Source of the DNA: Streptomyces mirabilis
Lineage (GTDB): Bacteria > Actinomycetota > Actinomycetes > Streptomycetales > Streptomycetaceae
Direction: 5' to 3'
Assembly (NCBI RefSeq): GCF_018310535.1
Contig: NZ_CP074103.1
Coordinates: forward strand, 248,001 to 312,000
Length of the DNA stretch: 64,000 nucleotides
A model generated the notes under the pieces. It made no database searches. It had not been told where the DNA came from and saw only the letters and a program-made list of their open reading frames with translations. Positions 51,771 to 59,758 of the stretch are shown here, one piece after another. The position numbers and the translations under genes were made by a program. Each line of letters begins with the position of its first letter. Positions within the stretch are counted from its first letter, which is position 1.

Positions 51771-52174
51771 GCCGCCGCCGCACAAGCGGTGCCGCGCCCT
51801 CGGCCGGTGCGCCGCAGTGCATGGTCACCGTCTGCCGGGGCTGCTGCTGCGGTACCCCGAAGGTCCCCGGCCTCGATCACGCTGCCCAGCTGTCGTCGCT
51901 GAAGACGGAGTTGGACGGGGTCGCGCGCGTCCGGGCCGTGAACTGCCTGGATGCCTGCGAACAGGCCAACGTCATCGTCGTCCAGCCCTCACCGGCCGGA
52001 CGCGCCGCAGGCGGGGCACCCGTCTGGCTCGGCCTGGTTAACGACCCCGACGCGATGGCCGACATCGCCGCCTGGATACGTGCCGGAGGACCGGGTCTCG
52101 CCGACCCGCCCGACATCCTCGACCTGTACGCGTTCGGCCCGTCCCGGCGCGTACGTCGAACCCTCGAAGCCTGA
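51767..52174 (+). CDS. Thioredoxin-fold [2Fe-2S] ferredoxin-like protein
   Basis: A protein of 135 residues with the Cys pattern of thioredoxin-like 2Fe-2S ferredoxins: VTVCRGCCCGTPKVPG (Cys 23, 26, 27, 28) and later VNCLDACEQANVIVV, where the last pair of Cys completes the cluster. It is translationally coupled to the P1B-4 ATPase. It might supply redox or metal handling to the exporter, or be a sink for iron-sulfur damage by cobalt. A cluster has not been shown. Confidence 0.78.
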   Translation: MSRRRTSGAAPSAGAPQCMVTVCRGCCCGTPKVPGLDHAAQLSSLKTELDGVARVRAVNCLDACEQANVIVVQPSPAGRAAGGAPVWLGLVNDPDAMADIAAWIRAGGPGLADPPDILDLYAFGPSRRVRRTLEA

Positions 52175-52177
52175 CCT

Positions 52178-53524
52178 CTACTGGTGGGCGTGCAGGCTGT
52201 CGGGCAGATAGTCGTGGCTGTGCCGCCAACCGGCCGGAACCCGATGAGCGTCGACGATGTGCGGATGCCCTTCGCCGAGATCGCCGTGCTCGTGTACGTG
52301 CTCGACGGTCGTCGGGGCGTGTGACGGCCACAGTCGCACCGCGAGCAGGGCGGCGAACAGGGCGATCATGCCCAGTGCGAGCACGGCCGACTGGAGTCCG
52401 GCTGCCGCGCCGAGCCAGCCGGCGAGCGGGTACGTCAGCAGCCAGCAACTGTGGGAGAGGGAGAACTGCGCGGCGAACGCGGACGTACGCTCCTCGGGCG
52501 GCGCCGCGCGGCGGATCAGCCGCCCGGTCGGCGTGAGCACCATCGAGCAGGCGGCGCCGAAGGCGGCCCAGGTGGCGAGCAGCGCGCCCCACCGCCAACC
52601 GCCGCTCCCGGCAGTCGTGATGGCGCCGAGCCCGGCGAAGACCACGGTGAGCAGCAGCGCCCCGCTCAGCATCACCACACGGTCCGAGACCCGGTCGAGC
52701 AGCCGAGGCAGCAGCAGCGCGACGAGCATCGAGCCCGCGCCGTACGCGCCGAGTGCGAGGGAGACGTCGGTGGCACTGCGGTCGAGGTGGTCGCGGACGT
52801 AGACCACGCTGTTGACCGTGACCATCGCGCTTGCGGCGGCCACCGCGAGGTTGAGGGCGAGCAGGGCGCGCAGTTGCGGCGTGGCGAAGAAGATGCGGGT
52901 GCCCGCAGTGGCTTTGGCGTACACGCTGCCACTTCGTGGCGTGGTGGTGGCGACCGGCTTGGGCAGTACGGCGGAGACCACCAGGGCGGCCGAGGCGAGG
53001 AAGCCGACCACCGTCCCCAAGAACAGCCAGTTGTACGTGATCAGCGAGAGCAGTGCGGCGGCCAGGGCCGGGCTGAACAGGCTCTCCAGGTCATAGGCGA
53101 GGCGGGACAGCGACAGCGCCTGGGTGTAGTCGCGCTCGGCGGGCAGCACATCGGGGATGACGGCCTGGAACGTCGGTGTGAACGCGGCCGACGCCGCCTG
53201 GAGCAGGAAGATCAGGACGTAGACCTGCCAGACCTGGTCCACGAACGGGAGCATCAGCGCCACCCCGGCCCGGGTGAGGTCGGCGCCGACCATGAGTGCG
53301 CGGCGGGGCAGCCGGTCGGCGATCGCGCCGATGGCCGGGGCGATCGCCACGTAGGCCACCATCTTGATCGCCAGCGCGGTGCCGAGGACCGATCCGGCAT
53401 CGGCGCCCGCGATGTCGTACGCCAGCAAGCCGAGGGCCACTGTGGCCAGGCCCGTGCCGACCAGGGCGATGACCTGGGCGGTGAAGAGGTGGCGGTAGGC
53501 GCGGTTGCGCAGTACGGAGAGCAC
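52178..53524 (-). CDS. MFS transporter with His-rich cytoplasmic tail
   Basis: About 448 residues from GTG 53524, with AAGGGA upstream; the frame is open to 53590. Twelve membrane segments of an MFS_3-type (enterobactin-exporter-like) carrier are followed by a His-rich tail (VEHVHEHGDLGEGHPHIVD, and SHDYLPDSLHAHQ at the end). The tail and the divergent alpha5-type ArsR gene suggest Ni, Co or Zn efflux. Convergent with the ferredoxin gene, its stop lies 4 bp beyond. Confidence 0.85.
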   Translation of the reverse strand: MLSVLRNRAYRHLFTAQVIALVGTGLATVALGLLAYDIAGADAGSVLGTALAIKMVAYVAIAPAIGAIADRLPRRALMVGADLTRAGVALMLPFVDQVWQVYVLIFLLQAASAAFTPTFQAVIPDVLPAERDYTQALSLSRLAYDLESLFSPALAAALLSLITYNWLFLGTVVGFLASAALVVSAVLPKPVATTTPRSGSVYAKATAGTRIFFATPQLRALLALNLAVAAASAMVTVNSVVYVRDHLDRSATDVSLALGAYGAGSMLVALLLPRLLDRVSDRVVMLSGALLLTVVFAGLGAITTAGSGGWRWGALLATWAAFGAACSMVLTPTGRLIRRAAPPEERTSAFAAQFSLSHSCWLLTYPLAGWLGAAAGLQSAVLALGMIALFAALLAVRLWPSHAPTTVEHVHEHGDLGEGHPHIVDAHRVPAGWRHSHDYLPDSLHAHQ

Positions 53525-53582
53525 GTGGCGGTCCCTTGGCCGGTCGAGGATGAGGCGCGGAGGCTCTCCACTGTACCTACAT

Positions 53583-53598
53583 GTGCGCACCTGCGCAC
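53583..53598. promoter_or_regulatory. Inverted repeat operator between MFS and arsR genes
   Basis: GTGCGCA-CC-TGCGCAC is a perfect 7-bp inverted repeat with a 2-bp spacer in the 140-bp divergent gap. It is a good candidate operator for the second ArsR sensor, although its sequence differs from the first ArsR operator. Confidence 0.65.
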
Positions 53599-53664
53599 CT
53601 ATTGACTCGGGAATTGACCCGCCGACCGCATCGATCGCTCCGTTCGGCCTCTACGCTGTGTGTC

Positions 53665-54024
53665 ATGCCTGTTCGCGAACCCCTGCCACCTGCGTCCGAT
53701 ACGCATCTGCGTGCCCCGGACAGCGAGCGCCTCGCGGCGGCGACCGGCGTGTTCTCGATGCTGTCCGACGCGACCCGACTGCACCTGCTGTGGCTGCTCG
53801 CCCAAGAGGAGTCGGATGTCGGCTCGCTGGCCGAGAACTGCGAGGCGTCGCGGACAGCGGTCAGTCAGCATCTGGCGAAGCTGCGGCTCGCGGGGCTGGT
53901 GGAGACACGCCGTGAAGGGCGGCACGTTTACTACAGCCTGAGCGACGGACACCTGCGCCGGCTCGTCATGGAGGCCCTCAGTCACGCGGATCACCGCGTG
54001 AGCGGCAAGGCTCCGCACGACTGA
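53665..54024 (+). CDS. ArsR/SmtB-family metal sensor (alpha5-type site), 2
   Basis: A protein of 119 residues from ATG 53665. The helix-turn-helix is clear (SDATRLHLLWLL, CEASRTAVSQHLAKLRLAG). It has the alpha5 motif D-x-H-x10-H-x2-H at D94, H96, H107 and H110, the same spacing as the first ArsR of the window. It is divergent from the His-tailed MFS carrier. Metal binding should release the repressor and induce efflux. Confidence 0.9.
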   Translation: MPVREPLPPASDTHLRAPDSERLAAATGVFSMLSDATRLHLLWLLAQEESDVGSLAENCEASRTAVSQHLAKLRLAGLVETRREGRHVYYSLSDGHLRRLVMEALSHADHRVSGKAPHD

Positions 54025-54043
54025 GGGAGAACCGCCAGGAGGT

Positions 54044-54225
54044 TCAGGCCGCCGAGGGGGAGGTGCCGTACGCGCCGGCTTCCTCGATCGTTCCGCCAAG
54101 CTTGTCGCGGGCCGCCTCCATGGCTGAGCGCGGGCTCGCCGAGAGTACCCAGCGGTTGCCGACCAGGTAGACGCCGCTGTACATCTGCGAGACCTTGAGC
54201 CAGTCGCGTTGGCCCGTGGCGGTAC
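54044..54225 (-). pseudogene. C-terminal remnant of an unidentified gene
   Basis: The minus strand encodes a coherent C-terminus (DWLKVSQMYSGVYLVGN, RWVLSASPRSAMEAARD, GTIEEAGAYGTSPSAA, stop) but there is no start. Its upstream end abuts a fragment of a peptidase gene on the other strand. The sequence resembles the end of a secreted protein or lipoprotein. Confidence 0.5.
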
Positions 54226-54552
54226 GCCGGTCAGGTGCGCCGTCTCGCCGAGATGGCCGCCGACGACCAGGCGGCGCTCAAGCACGGGCGGCGCACCGTG
54301 GCTTCGGCCCTGCTGGAGATGTGCAGCGCGCCCGGATCCACCGCCGTCGCACCGGGGATGCCCGCCATGACCGGCCGCGACGCCGCCGAACGCATCCGCC
54401 GACTGATCGCGTCGCCCCCCGCGCAGCCCGACAGGCTCACACGGGCCCTCACCCTGACCGCGACAGCCTTCGTGCTGACGCTGCCCCTGGTGATCGCCGT
54501 GGCCCCGGCCGTCCTGCTCGCCAACACCGCGCACCTGCCGGGAGCCGGGTGA
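54223..54552 (+). pseudogene. C-terminal remnant of an M56-type peptidase
   Basis: The plus-strand frame encodes VRRLAEMAADDQAALKHG, VASALLEMCSA and, at the end, a membrane segment (LTLTATAFVLTLPLVIAV). This is the C-terminal quarter of BlaR1/M56-type membrane peptidases of Streptomyces, with the E/D-x-x-A-D part kept. The catalytic HExxH and the N-terminal helices are missing. It abuts the other remnant near 54225. GTG 54235 could start translation, but the product would not be active. Confidence 0.6.
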
Positions 54553-54591
54553 CATACCCGGCAACTGAGCAGCAGGTCCGGTGAAGGCGAA

Positions 54592-54643
54592 GGCCCCTTC
54601 ACTCCGCGACGCGCCCTGACGGCGGCCGCGGAGTGAAGGGGCC
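54592..54643. terminator. 17-bp stem bidirectional terminator
   Basis: GGCCCCTTCACTCCGCG pairs perfectly with CGCGGAGTGAAGGGGCC around an 18-nt loop, between the peptidase remnant (+) and the YcnI gene (-), 6 bp from the latter's stop. Confidence 0.8.
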
Positions 54644-54649
54644 GATCCA

Positions 54650-55366
54650 CTACCGCTGTGCGCCCGACCGGCGTCGTACGGCGTAGCCCACCGCCAGCAG
54701 CGCGACCAGGACCGCCGCGCCGATACCCACCCAGGCACCTGCCGACAACCCGCCGTCATCGTCCTTCTTCGCCTCGGCGGCGGGTGAGGCAGAAGCCTCC
54801 TCGGCCGCCGGAGAAGCGGACGCCGACGGGGCCTCGGACGCGGTCTCGCTCGGGGACGGGCCGGCCGCCTTCGAGCCACCCGCGGCGGCCTTCAGCTTGA
54901 GCACCGGCGCCGGTTCCTCGCTGCCGTCGCCGAGCTCGATCCAGCGGTCGGTGTGACCGTCGCTGTAGGTCTGCAGCGTCTTGAACGCCAGTTCCTCGGC
55001 GTCCGGCAACTGCTTCGCAACGACCGAGTACTTTGCGTTCTCCCCGGTCTTCACGGCCGGGCCCTTGACCGTGTAGCCGTCGTCGTTCGCCGTGAACTTC
55101 CAGCCCTTGGGGCCTTCGCCGTACGTCACGTCGGCGGGCGCGATGCCCTCGGGCAGGACCACACGCAGCTCGGTGATCCCGGCCGAGTTGGACTCCGACT
55201 CGGCATCGAAGGAGAGCTCTACGTTCTCGGCGAGAGCCTGGGCCTTCTCCGACTCGACCTCCACGTGGGCGGCGGCGGGGCCGGCCGTGAGGAGAAGCGC
55301 GGTGACGGCCGTGGTGGTGGCGATGGTCAGGCGCCGTGCGGTGCCGTGGGTCTTGATGGGGGACAT
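54650..55366 (-). CDS. YcnI-family (DUF1775) copper-associated membrane-anchored protein
   Basis: A protein of 238 residues. After the signal peptide the mature chain begins with His (PAAAHVEVE), the histidine brace position that binds copper in YcnI. A beta-sandwich domain of about 130 residues follows (ITELRVVLPEGI, GYTVKGPAV), then a Ser/Ala/Glu linker and a C-terminal membrane anchor (WVGIGAAVLVALLAVGYAV) with an RRR tail. It lies 55 bp downstream of an HH-motif membrane protein gene on the same strand, so the two probably form a copper-related operon. Confidence 0.88.
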   Translation of the reverse strand: MSPIKTHGTARRLTIATTTAVTALLLTAGPAAAHVEVESEKAQALAENVELSFDAESESNSAGITELRVVLPEGIAPADVTYGEGPKGWKFTANDDGYTVKGPAVKTGENAKYSVVAKQLPDAEELAFKTLQTYSDGHTDRWIELGDGSEEPAPVLKLKAAAGGSKAAGPSPSETASEAPSASASPAAEEASASPAAEAKKDDDGGLSAGAWVGIGAAVLVALLAVGYAVRRRSGAQR

Positions 55367-55421
55367 GCGTGTCTCCAGGCGTGGTGGAACGCGGAGTGGC
55401 GCGATCGCCACCCCGGCGGGG

Positions 55422-56072
55422 TCAGATGGTGAGAGCCAGCTCCACCCACGGAGGACCCCGCCGTACCACCACGTCCGCGAGCACCGCCTCCTTGGGCGGT
55501 GGTCGCTCCATCCACTCCCGGGCGAACGTCGGCAATTCGCTGTCCGCCGACGTCGGACGGTCGCTCATCAGCGCCCAGGCCGTGGCGATGCGCGCCCGCA
55601 CCATGTCGACGGCGGCCGTCAGACCGCGGGCCAGCGACCAGCACACCGCGTCCGCGCGGTGCAACAGCACGGCGACGAGAACCGCCGCGACGGCGTGGAC
55701 GGCGGTCATCGCCATCGAACCGTGTAGACGCTCGTGCCACGCGCCATGGGCATCCACCCCGTGATGAGCGCCCGAGGGCATGGCCACGGCCACCGCACGG
55801 TGTGTGTGCGCGGTCGCCAGCCACAGGTGCAGCCCGGCCTGGCCGGCGGCGCTCGCCGCCACCACCGCGGTCAGCGTGCGCGGACGCCGCGTGCCGGCGA
55901 GACCCACGCAGAAGAGCACCGCGGCCGCACCGACGCTCTGCCGCCACGGTGTTGGTACCCCGGCGATCAGATGGTGCGCGCTCACCCCCAGCACCGTCCC
56001 CACGGCGGCGAACACCGCGGCCCGGAGCACGGGCAGGGGCGCACGGAGCGGCGTGGCACGGAGCTTGGTCAT
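55422..56072 (-). CDS. HH-motif small membrane protein, paralogue 2
   Basis: About 216 residues from ATG 56072; ATG 56093 is also possible. There are four hydrophobic segments. HH occurs after the first (LGVSAHHLIAGV), a His-rich loop follows (AHHGVDAHGAWHERLHG), and the tail is LADVVVRRGPPWVE, matching paralogue 1. It lies upstream of YcnI, which places the family near copper. The function is unknown. Confidence 0.7.
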   Translation of the reverse strand: MTKLRATPLRAPLPVLRAAVFAAVGTVLGVSAHHLIAGVPTPWRQSVGAAAVLFCVGLAGTRRPRTLTAVVAASAAGQAGLHLWLATAHTHRAVAVAMPSGAHHGVDAHGAWHERLHGSMAMTAVHAVAAVLVAVLLHRADAVCWSLARGLTAAVDMVRARIATAWALMSDRPTSADSELPTFAREWMERPPPKEAVLADVVVRRGPPWVELALTI

Positions 56073-56267
56073 GACCTGCCCATCATCAGGCATCGCCCAG
56101 CCGGCCTGGAGGCGGGTTCCGTAAAGAGACGGCTCGCCCGTAATTCCGCATTGGTTCACGGCGGTGTGTACCCAGGGAGGGGACGCAAAGCTGCACGACC
56201 GCGCCAGAGGCCACTCTGGCAAGGGTGAAATCACCGCATTCGTAACGGGATTCTTCAGCGATGCGTC

Positions 56268-56879
56268 ATGATGGCGGACATGTCGGCCATCCTCGTACTC
56301 GACCGCACCGCGGGCGGCACCGCGGCCCGCGCGGTCGGTCACGCCCTGGCCGGCGTCGCCCTGGCGGCCGGACTGCATCACGCGACGACGGACTCCACCG
56401 TCTCCTGGCCCGCCCTGCTCCTCGCGGCGGCGGTGCTGTCCGTATGCGCCTACCCGGTCCTGCGGGCCGGTGCATCTCGCACGAGCACCCTCGCCCTGGC
56501 CGCCGTGCAAGCCCTGCTGCCCGCCTGGCTGGAGCTGACGGGCGACGACATTCCCGCCGCGGCACTGGACGGCCATCTGAGGCTGCCATCCGCCTGGCAC
56601 CACAACCCACTGGCCATGGCCACGTTGAACTTCCTCGCGGCCCTCGCCCTCATCGTCTTCTTTCGCAGCGTTGCCGACCTGCCCGCACGCTTGTCGTACG
56701 CCGTCGCTGCCACCGCCAACCGTTGGTGGGACCGTCTGCCGTACGTCATCGGCCTGGTCCTGCGCCTGACGGGCACCCCCCTGCCGCAACCGCCGCGTCC
56801 GCATCTCCCCGCCATGGCGCTCCCGCAGCCACGCGCTCTCACGCTCCTGCTGTACCGCATACAGCCCTGCGCGCCGTAG
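56268..56879 (+). CDS. HH-motif small membrane protein, paralogue 3
   Basis: A protein of about 203 residues with four hydrophobic segments and HH after the first (AAGLHHATTDST). The later part (LALIVFFRSVADLPARL) matches the layout of paralogues 1 and 2, but the tail differs (LLLYRIQPCAP) and lacks the VRRGPP motif. It is divergent from paralogue 2, with about 195 bp between them that may hold a shared control region. ATG 56268, 56271 and 56280 are alternative starts. Confidence 0.6.
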   Translation: MMADMSAILVLDRTAGGTAARAVGHALAGVALAAGLHHATTDSTVSWPALLLAAAVLSVCAYPVLRAGASRTSTLALAAVQALLPAWLELTGDDIPAAALDGHLRLPSAWHHNPLAMATLNFLAALALIVFFRSVADLPARLSYAVAATANRWWDRLPYVIGLVLRLTGTPLPQPPRPHLPAMALPQPRALTLLLYRIQPCAP

Positions 56880-56923
56880 TTCCACGGCACTCCGCCGAAC
56901 CACGTCATCTCGCACGCCCGTGA

Positions 56924-57229
56924 TTGCGGCGTGCCTTCATCGACACCGGAGTGTCCATCGTGTCCGCACACCTGATTGCCATGTGCCGGGCGGCCCAGGG
57001 CTTCCCCGCATCCACCGTCGGCAGCGTCCTGCGAGCCGACCGGAGCCACGAAGCCGATCGCCACGTCCAGCCCGGAAAGGGCGGCGGAGTCATCGACTTC
57101 TTGACCACCACCCAAATGATCCTCGTACTCCTCATCGGGCTGATCGCGATGACCTTGCTGGTGTTCCAGCTGTGGGCGGGACGGCGTGACAAGGCGGCGC
57201 GGGAGGAGAAACGCGAAGGGGCGGGATAG
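56924..57229 (+). CDS. Small hypothetical single-pass membrane protein
   Basis: About 101 residues at most from GTG 56924. Only the C-terminal 45 residues look like a real protein: a membrane segment (MILVLLIGLIAMTLLVFQL) followed by a charged tail (RRDKAAREEKREG). A shorter start further in is possible. No family is recognised. Confidence 0.35.
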   Translation: MRRAFIDTGVSIVSAHLIAMCRAAQGFPASTVGSVLRADRSHEADRHVQPGKGGGVIDFLTTTQMILVLLIGLIAMTLLVFQLWAGRRDKAAREEKREGAG

Positions 57230-57739
57230 CCGGAGTCTGTCCGGCTGACGGTGTTTCTCGGGCCTCTACGAGCGGGTGGTCGGCGCGGCGTACGGCGACG
57301 GTGCGGGGGTGTACCGCCCGGTCGACCCACCATTGCCCGGTCCCGGTGGCCAGGGCGTGCGCGGCGGGGCCGGGCGCTGCGGCCTGGAACCACCGGAGAG
57401 GGCGGGAACTGGGGACCATCTCGCCTGTACGCACATAGGGGGACAACGAAGTCAGCCTCGCCGGGTATCTGCGGCTCACCGACGAGCCGGGATCGAACAA
57501 CCGACGCAGGGTGGAATACCCCGTCGAGCGCTCGACCTCGCGATTGCGATCACGGGCTAGTACCACGTTGACGGGAAGCGTGCGCTCAGCCTGTGGCTCC
57601 GGCCAGGGGGCGGGGATGAGCCGGCCAGGTGGCGGGGGCGTTCCGGACACATGAGGGATGGTCGTCCCTGTACGTATCGGCGACTGTGGGGCGTATGACG
57701 CCGGGAGCAGGAGTGGTCGTTCGGTCTGAGGAGGCGCCC
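57230..57739. other. 510-bp gap with a possible acetyltransferase remnant on the minus strand
   Basis: No intact gene is supported. The minus strand between about 57440 and 57240 encodes RPLRWFQAAAPGPAAHALATG and QWWVDRAVHPRTVAVR (in shorter pieces), which resembles the N-terminal region of Streptomyces GNAT-like proteins. There is no complete domain around it, so it is probably a gene fragment. The right end holds the promoter of the DUF418 gene. Confidence 0.3.
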
Positions 57740-58930
57740 GTGCCGGGAACACGCTTCTCCTCTTATCTGACGTCCTCCACGGGGCGGCTGATCGGCCTTG
57801 ACGTGGCTCGCGGTCTGGCGGTGTTCGGTATGTATGCCGCCCATGTGGGTCCCGAGCCGACGGTAGGCGGTGCTCAGGGCTGGCTGATGGAAGTGGCTCG
57901 CGGCCGCCCCGCCACCCTGTTTGCTCTGCTCGCCGGATTTTCCCTCGTCATCCTCACTGGGAGGCCGGAACCGAAGACCGGCCGCGAGGGGCGGCAGGCC
58001 ATGGGCCGTGTGCTCATTCGCTCAGCGGTTCTGATCGGCCTGGGGTTCGCTCTGACAACCCTCGACACCCCGGTCGATGTGATCCTCGCTGCCTACGGGA
58101 TGCTTTTCGTCCTGGCACTCCCGCTGAACCGGCTTCCGGCGGGCACCCTGGCGGTCATCGCCGCGGCGACCGCCCTGGTGATGCCACCGGTTCTGTACCT
58201 CTTGCAGGTCGCGACAGAGGACGGGAGCTGGTCGGACACCGTGATCGCCCTTGATCCGCTTGCGCGGATCACAGGCTCCGACGGGTTCGTCGAGCTGTTC
58301 GTGACCGGTGAGTACCCCGTGCTGACCTGGTTCCCCTTCATCATGGCGGGCATGGTCGTGGCCAGGCTCGACCTCACCCGGCCCCGGGTTCTCGGCAAAG
58401 TCGCCGTCACGGGGGGCGCGCTGGCCGTGCTCGGCTACGGCGGCTCCTGGCTGGCCCTGCGCCTGGTCCCGGGCGCCCAGTCCGCCGTGGCGGCGGCGAC
58501 GGACGGTGGTTCGGCCGCGTCCGCCTGGTGGTCCGACACCGTGGGCGATCCCACCGCCTTCACTCCGTACTGGCTGCTGGTGGCCGCGCCGCACAGCCAG
58601 ACGACCTGGTCCATCGTCGGCAACACCGGCGTCGCCCTCGCCGTCCTGGCCCTCTGCTTCATCGCCACGTCCCGGGCCGCGCTCGTTCGCCGACCGACCA
58701 GCCCCATCGCGGCGGTCGGCTCCATCGCCCTGACCGCCTACGTCGGCCACATCGTGGCGATCTGGGCCCTGGGTATCGACCACCTTCCCGACTCTGCCGC
58801 TCTGCCGGTGCTCTTGGGCTTCATCGCGGTGACCACGCTGCTTGCACTGGCCTGGACGTATGGATTCCGGCGCGGACCGCTCGAGTACCTGATGCACGCC
58901 GCCACAACACCGGCTCGCCTGATCACCTGA
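57740..58930 (+). CDS. DUF418 family membrane protein
   Basis: About 396 residues from GTG 57740, behind GAGGAGG; the frame extends upstream to 57629. Nine or ten membrane segments are present. The N-terminus (GRLIGLDVARGLAVFGMYAAHVG) is the DUF1624/heparan-type start with the conserved D-x-x-R-G. The C-terminal part (GSIALTAYVGHIVAIWALG) is the DUF418 signature. Members are thought to be membrane acyltransferase-like proteins of unknown substrate. It lies 17 bp before the phosphatase-like gene. Confidence 0.82.
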   Translation: MPGTRFSSYLTSSTGRLIGLDVARGLAVFGMYAAHVGPEPTVGGAQGWLMEVARGRPATLFALLAGFSLVILTGRPEPKTGREGRQAMGRVLIRSAVLIGLGFALTTLDTPVDVILAAYGMLFVLALPLNRLPAGTLAVIAAATALVMPPVLYLLQVATEDGSWSDTVIALDPLARITGSDGFVELFVTGEYPVLTWFPFIMAGMVVARLDLTRPRVLGKVAVTGGALAVLGYGGSWLALRLVPGAQSAVAAATDGGSAASAWWSDTVGDPTAFTPYWLLVAAPHSQTTWSIVGNTGVALAVLALCFIATSRAALVRRPTSPIAAVGSIALTAYVGHIVAIWALGIDHLPDSAALPVLLGFIAVTTLLALAWTYGFRRGPLEYLMHAATTPARLIT

Positions 58931-58947
58931 CCGAGGAGGACGATTCC

Positions 58948-59568
58948 ATGACGGTTCGTCTGACGCTGTGCGCGACCACCGCAGACCACAGTAGGGAAAC
59001 CGTGTTCGGCGACGGCTCCCCGAACGAGTACAGCCTGCGCGACGTGGATATCGTCGCGGCGGCACTGCGCCCGAACACGGTGATCCTCCACGCACCCTCG
59101 ACCCGCTGTGCGCAGACCGCTGCCGCCCTCGGACGGGAATCAGTCCCCGAGCTCGCGCTGCGTGACATCGACTACGGCACATGGCACGGCCGCACCGTCG
59201 GCGACGTCGCCGTCGCCGACCCGTACGGCCTCAGCGCATGGCTCACGGACCCCGACGCCGCGCCGCACGGAGGCGAGTCCGTACGGCAGCTCTGCCTACG
59301 GACGCAGCGCTGGCTGCACAGCCTGACGCCCGGCAGCGCTCGGATACTGGTCATCGCCGAACCCGCTGCGGTCCGTGCCCTGCTCGTCAACGCGATGTCC
59401 GTACCGGCGACCGCCTTCTGGCACCTCTTCTTGCACACCTCCACCCCGGTACCCCTCGCGTGGCACGACGGCGGCTGGAACGTCGAGCCCAGGAGCGCCG
59501 CAGTCATCAGGAGCAGAGAGCCTGCCGAGCGGTCCACATGCCAGGCCCCGCGTTGGCGGAGGTATTGA
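58948..59568 (+). CDS. Histidine-phosphatase-like protein lacking catalytic histidines
   Basis: A protein of 206 residues in the histidine phosphatase superfamily by pattern (HAPSTRCAQTAAALG, DIDYGTWHGRTV, PHGGESVRQL, AFWHLFLH). The N-terminal R-H-G is replaced by LCATTADH, and the second catalytic His region reads VIAEPAAVRALL. An actinobacterial subgroup with the same AEPAAVRA-type loop occurs beside cobalt transporter genes. Without the catalytic His it is likely a non-enzymatic or altered protein. ATG 58948 follows GAGGAGG. Confidence 0.75.
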   Translation: MTVRLTLCATTADHSRETVFGDGSPNEYSLRDVDIVAAALRPNTVILHAPSTRCAQTAAALGRESVPELALRDIDYGTWHGRTVGDVAVADPYGLSAWLTDPDAAPHGGESVRQLCLRTQRWLHSLTPGSARILVIAEPAAVRALLVNAMSVPATAFWHLFLHTSTPVPLAWHDGGWNVEPRSAAVIRSREPAERSTCQAPRWRRY

Positions 59569-59758
59569 GCGCGGCCCGAGTACCTGGCGGCACCGAGCCA
59601 GGGACCATGGTGAGTGAGGGAGGCGGTTCGAGGCAGCGGTTGAGCGGGCCCGAACCCCGCAGGAGCCGCCCTTATGCGTGGTGGCCTGTGGTGGCTCCGC
59701 ACCTCATATGGCGCAACGGAAGAGGCGGGCGGGTCTACCGCGCTCTAGCGTTGAACTC

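Noticed and set aside
47799..51785. Very long minus-strand open frame of about 1328 codons
   Set aside because: It lies opposite well-supported PLP, MFS, ArsR-adjacent and P1B-4 ATPase genes, and its translation is low-complexity (Gly/Arg/Gln-rich). It is an antisense shadow of high-GC coding DNA; only its portion at 49270-49653 coincides with the real ArsR gene.
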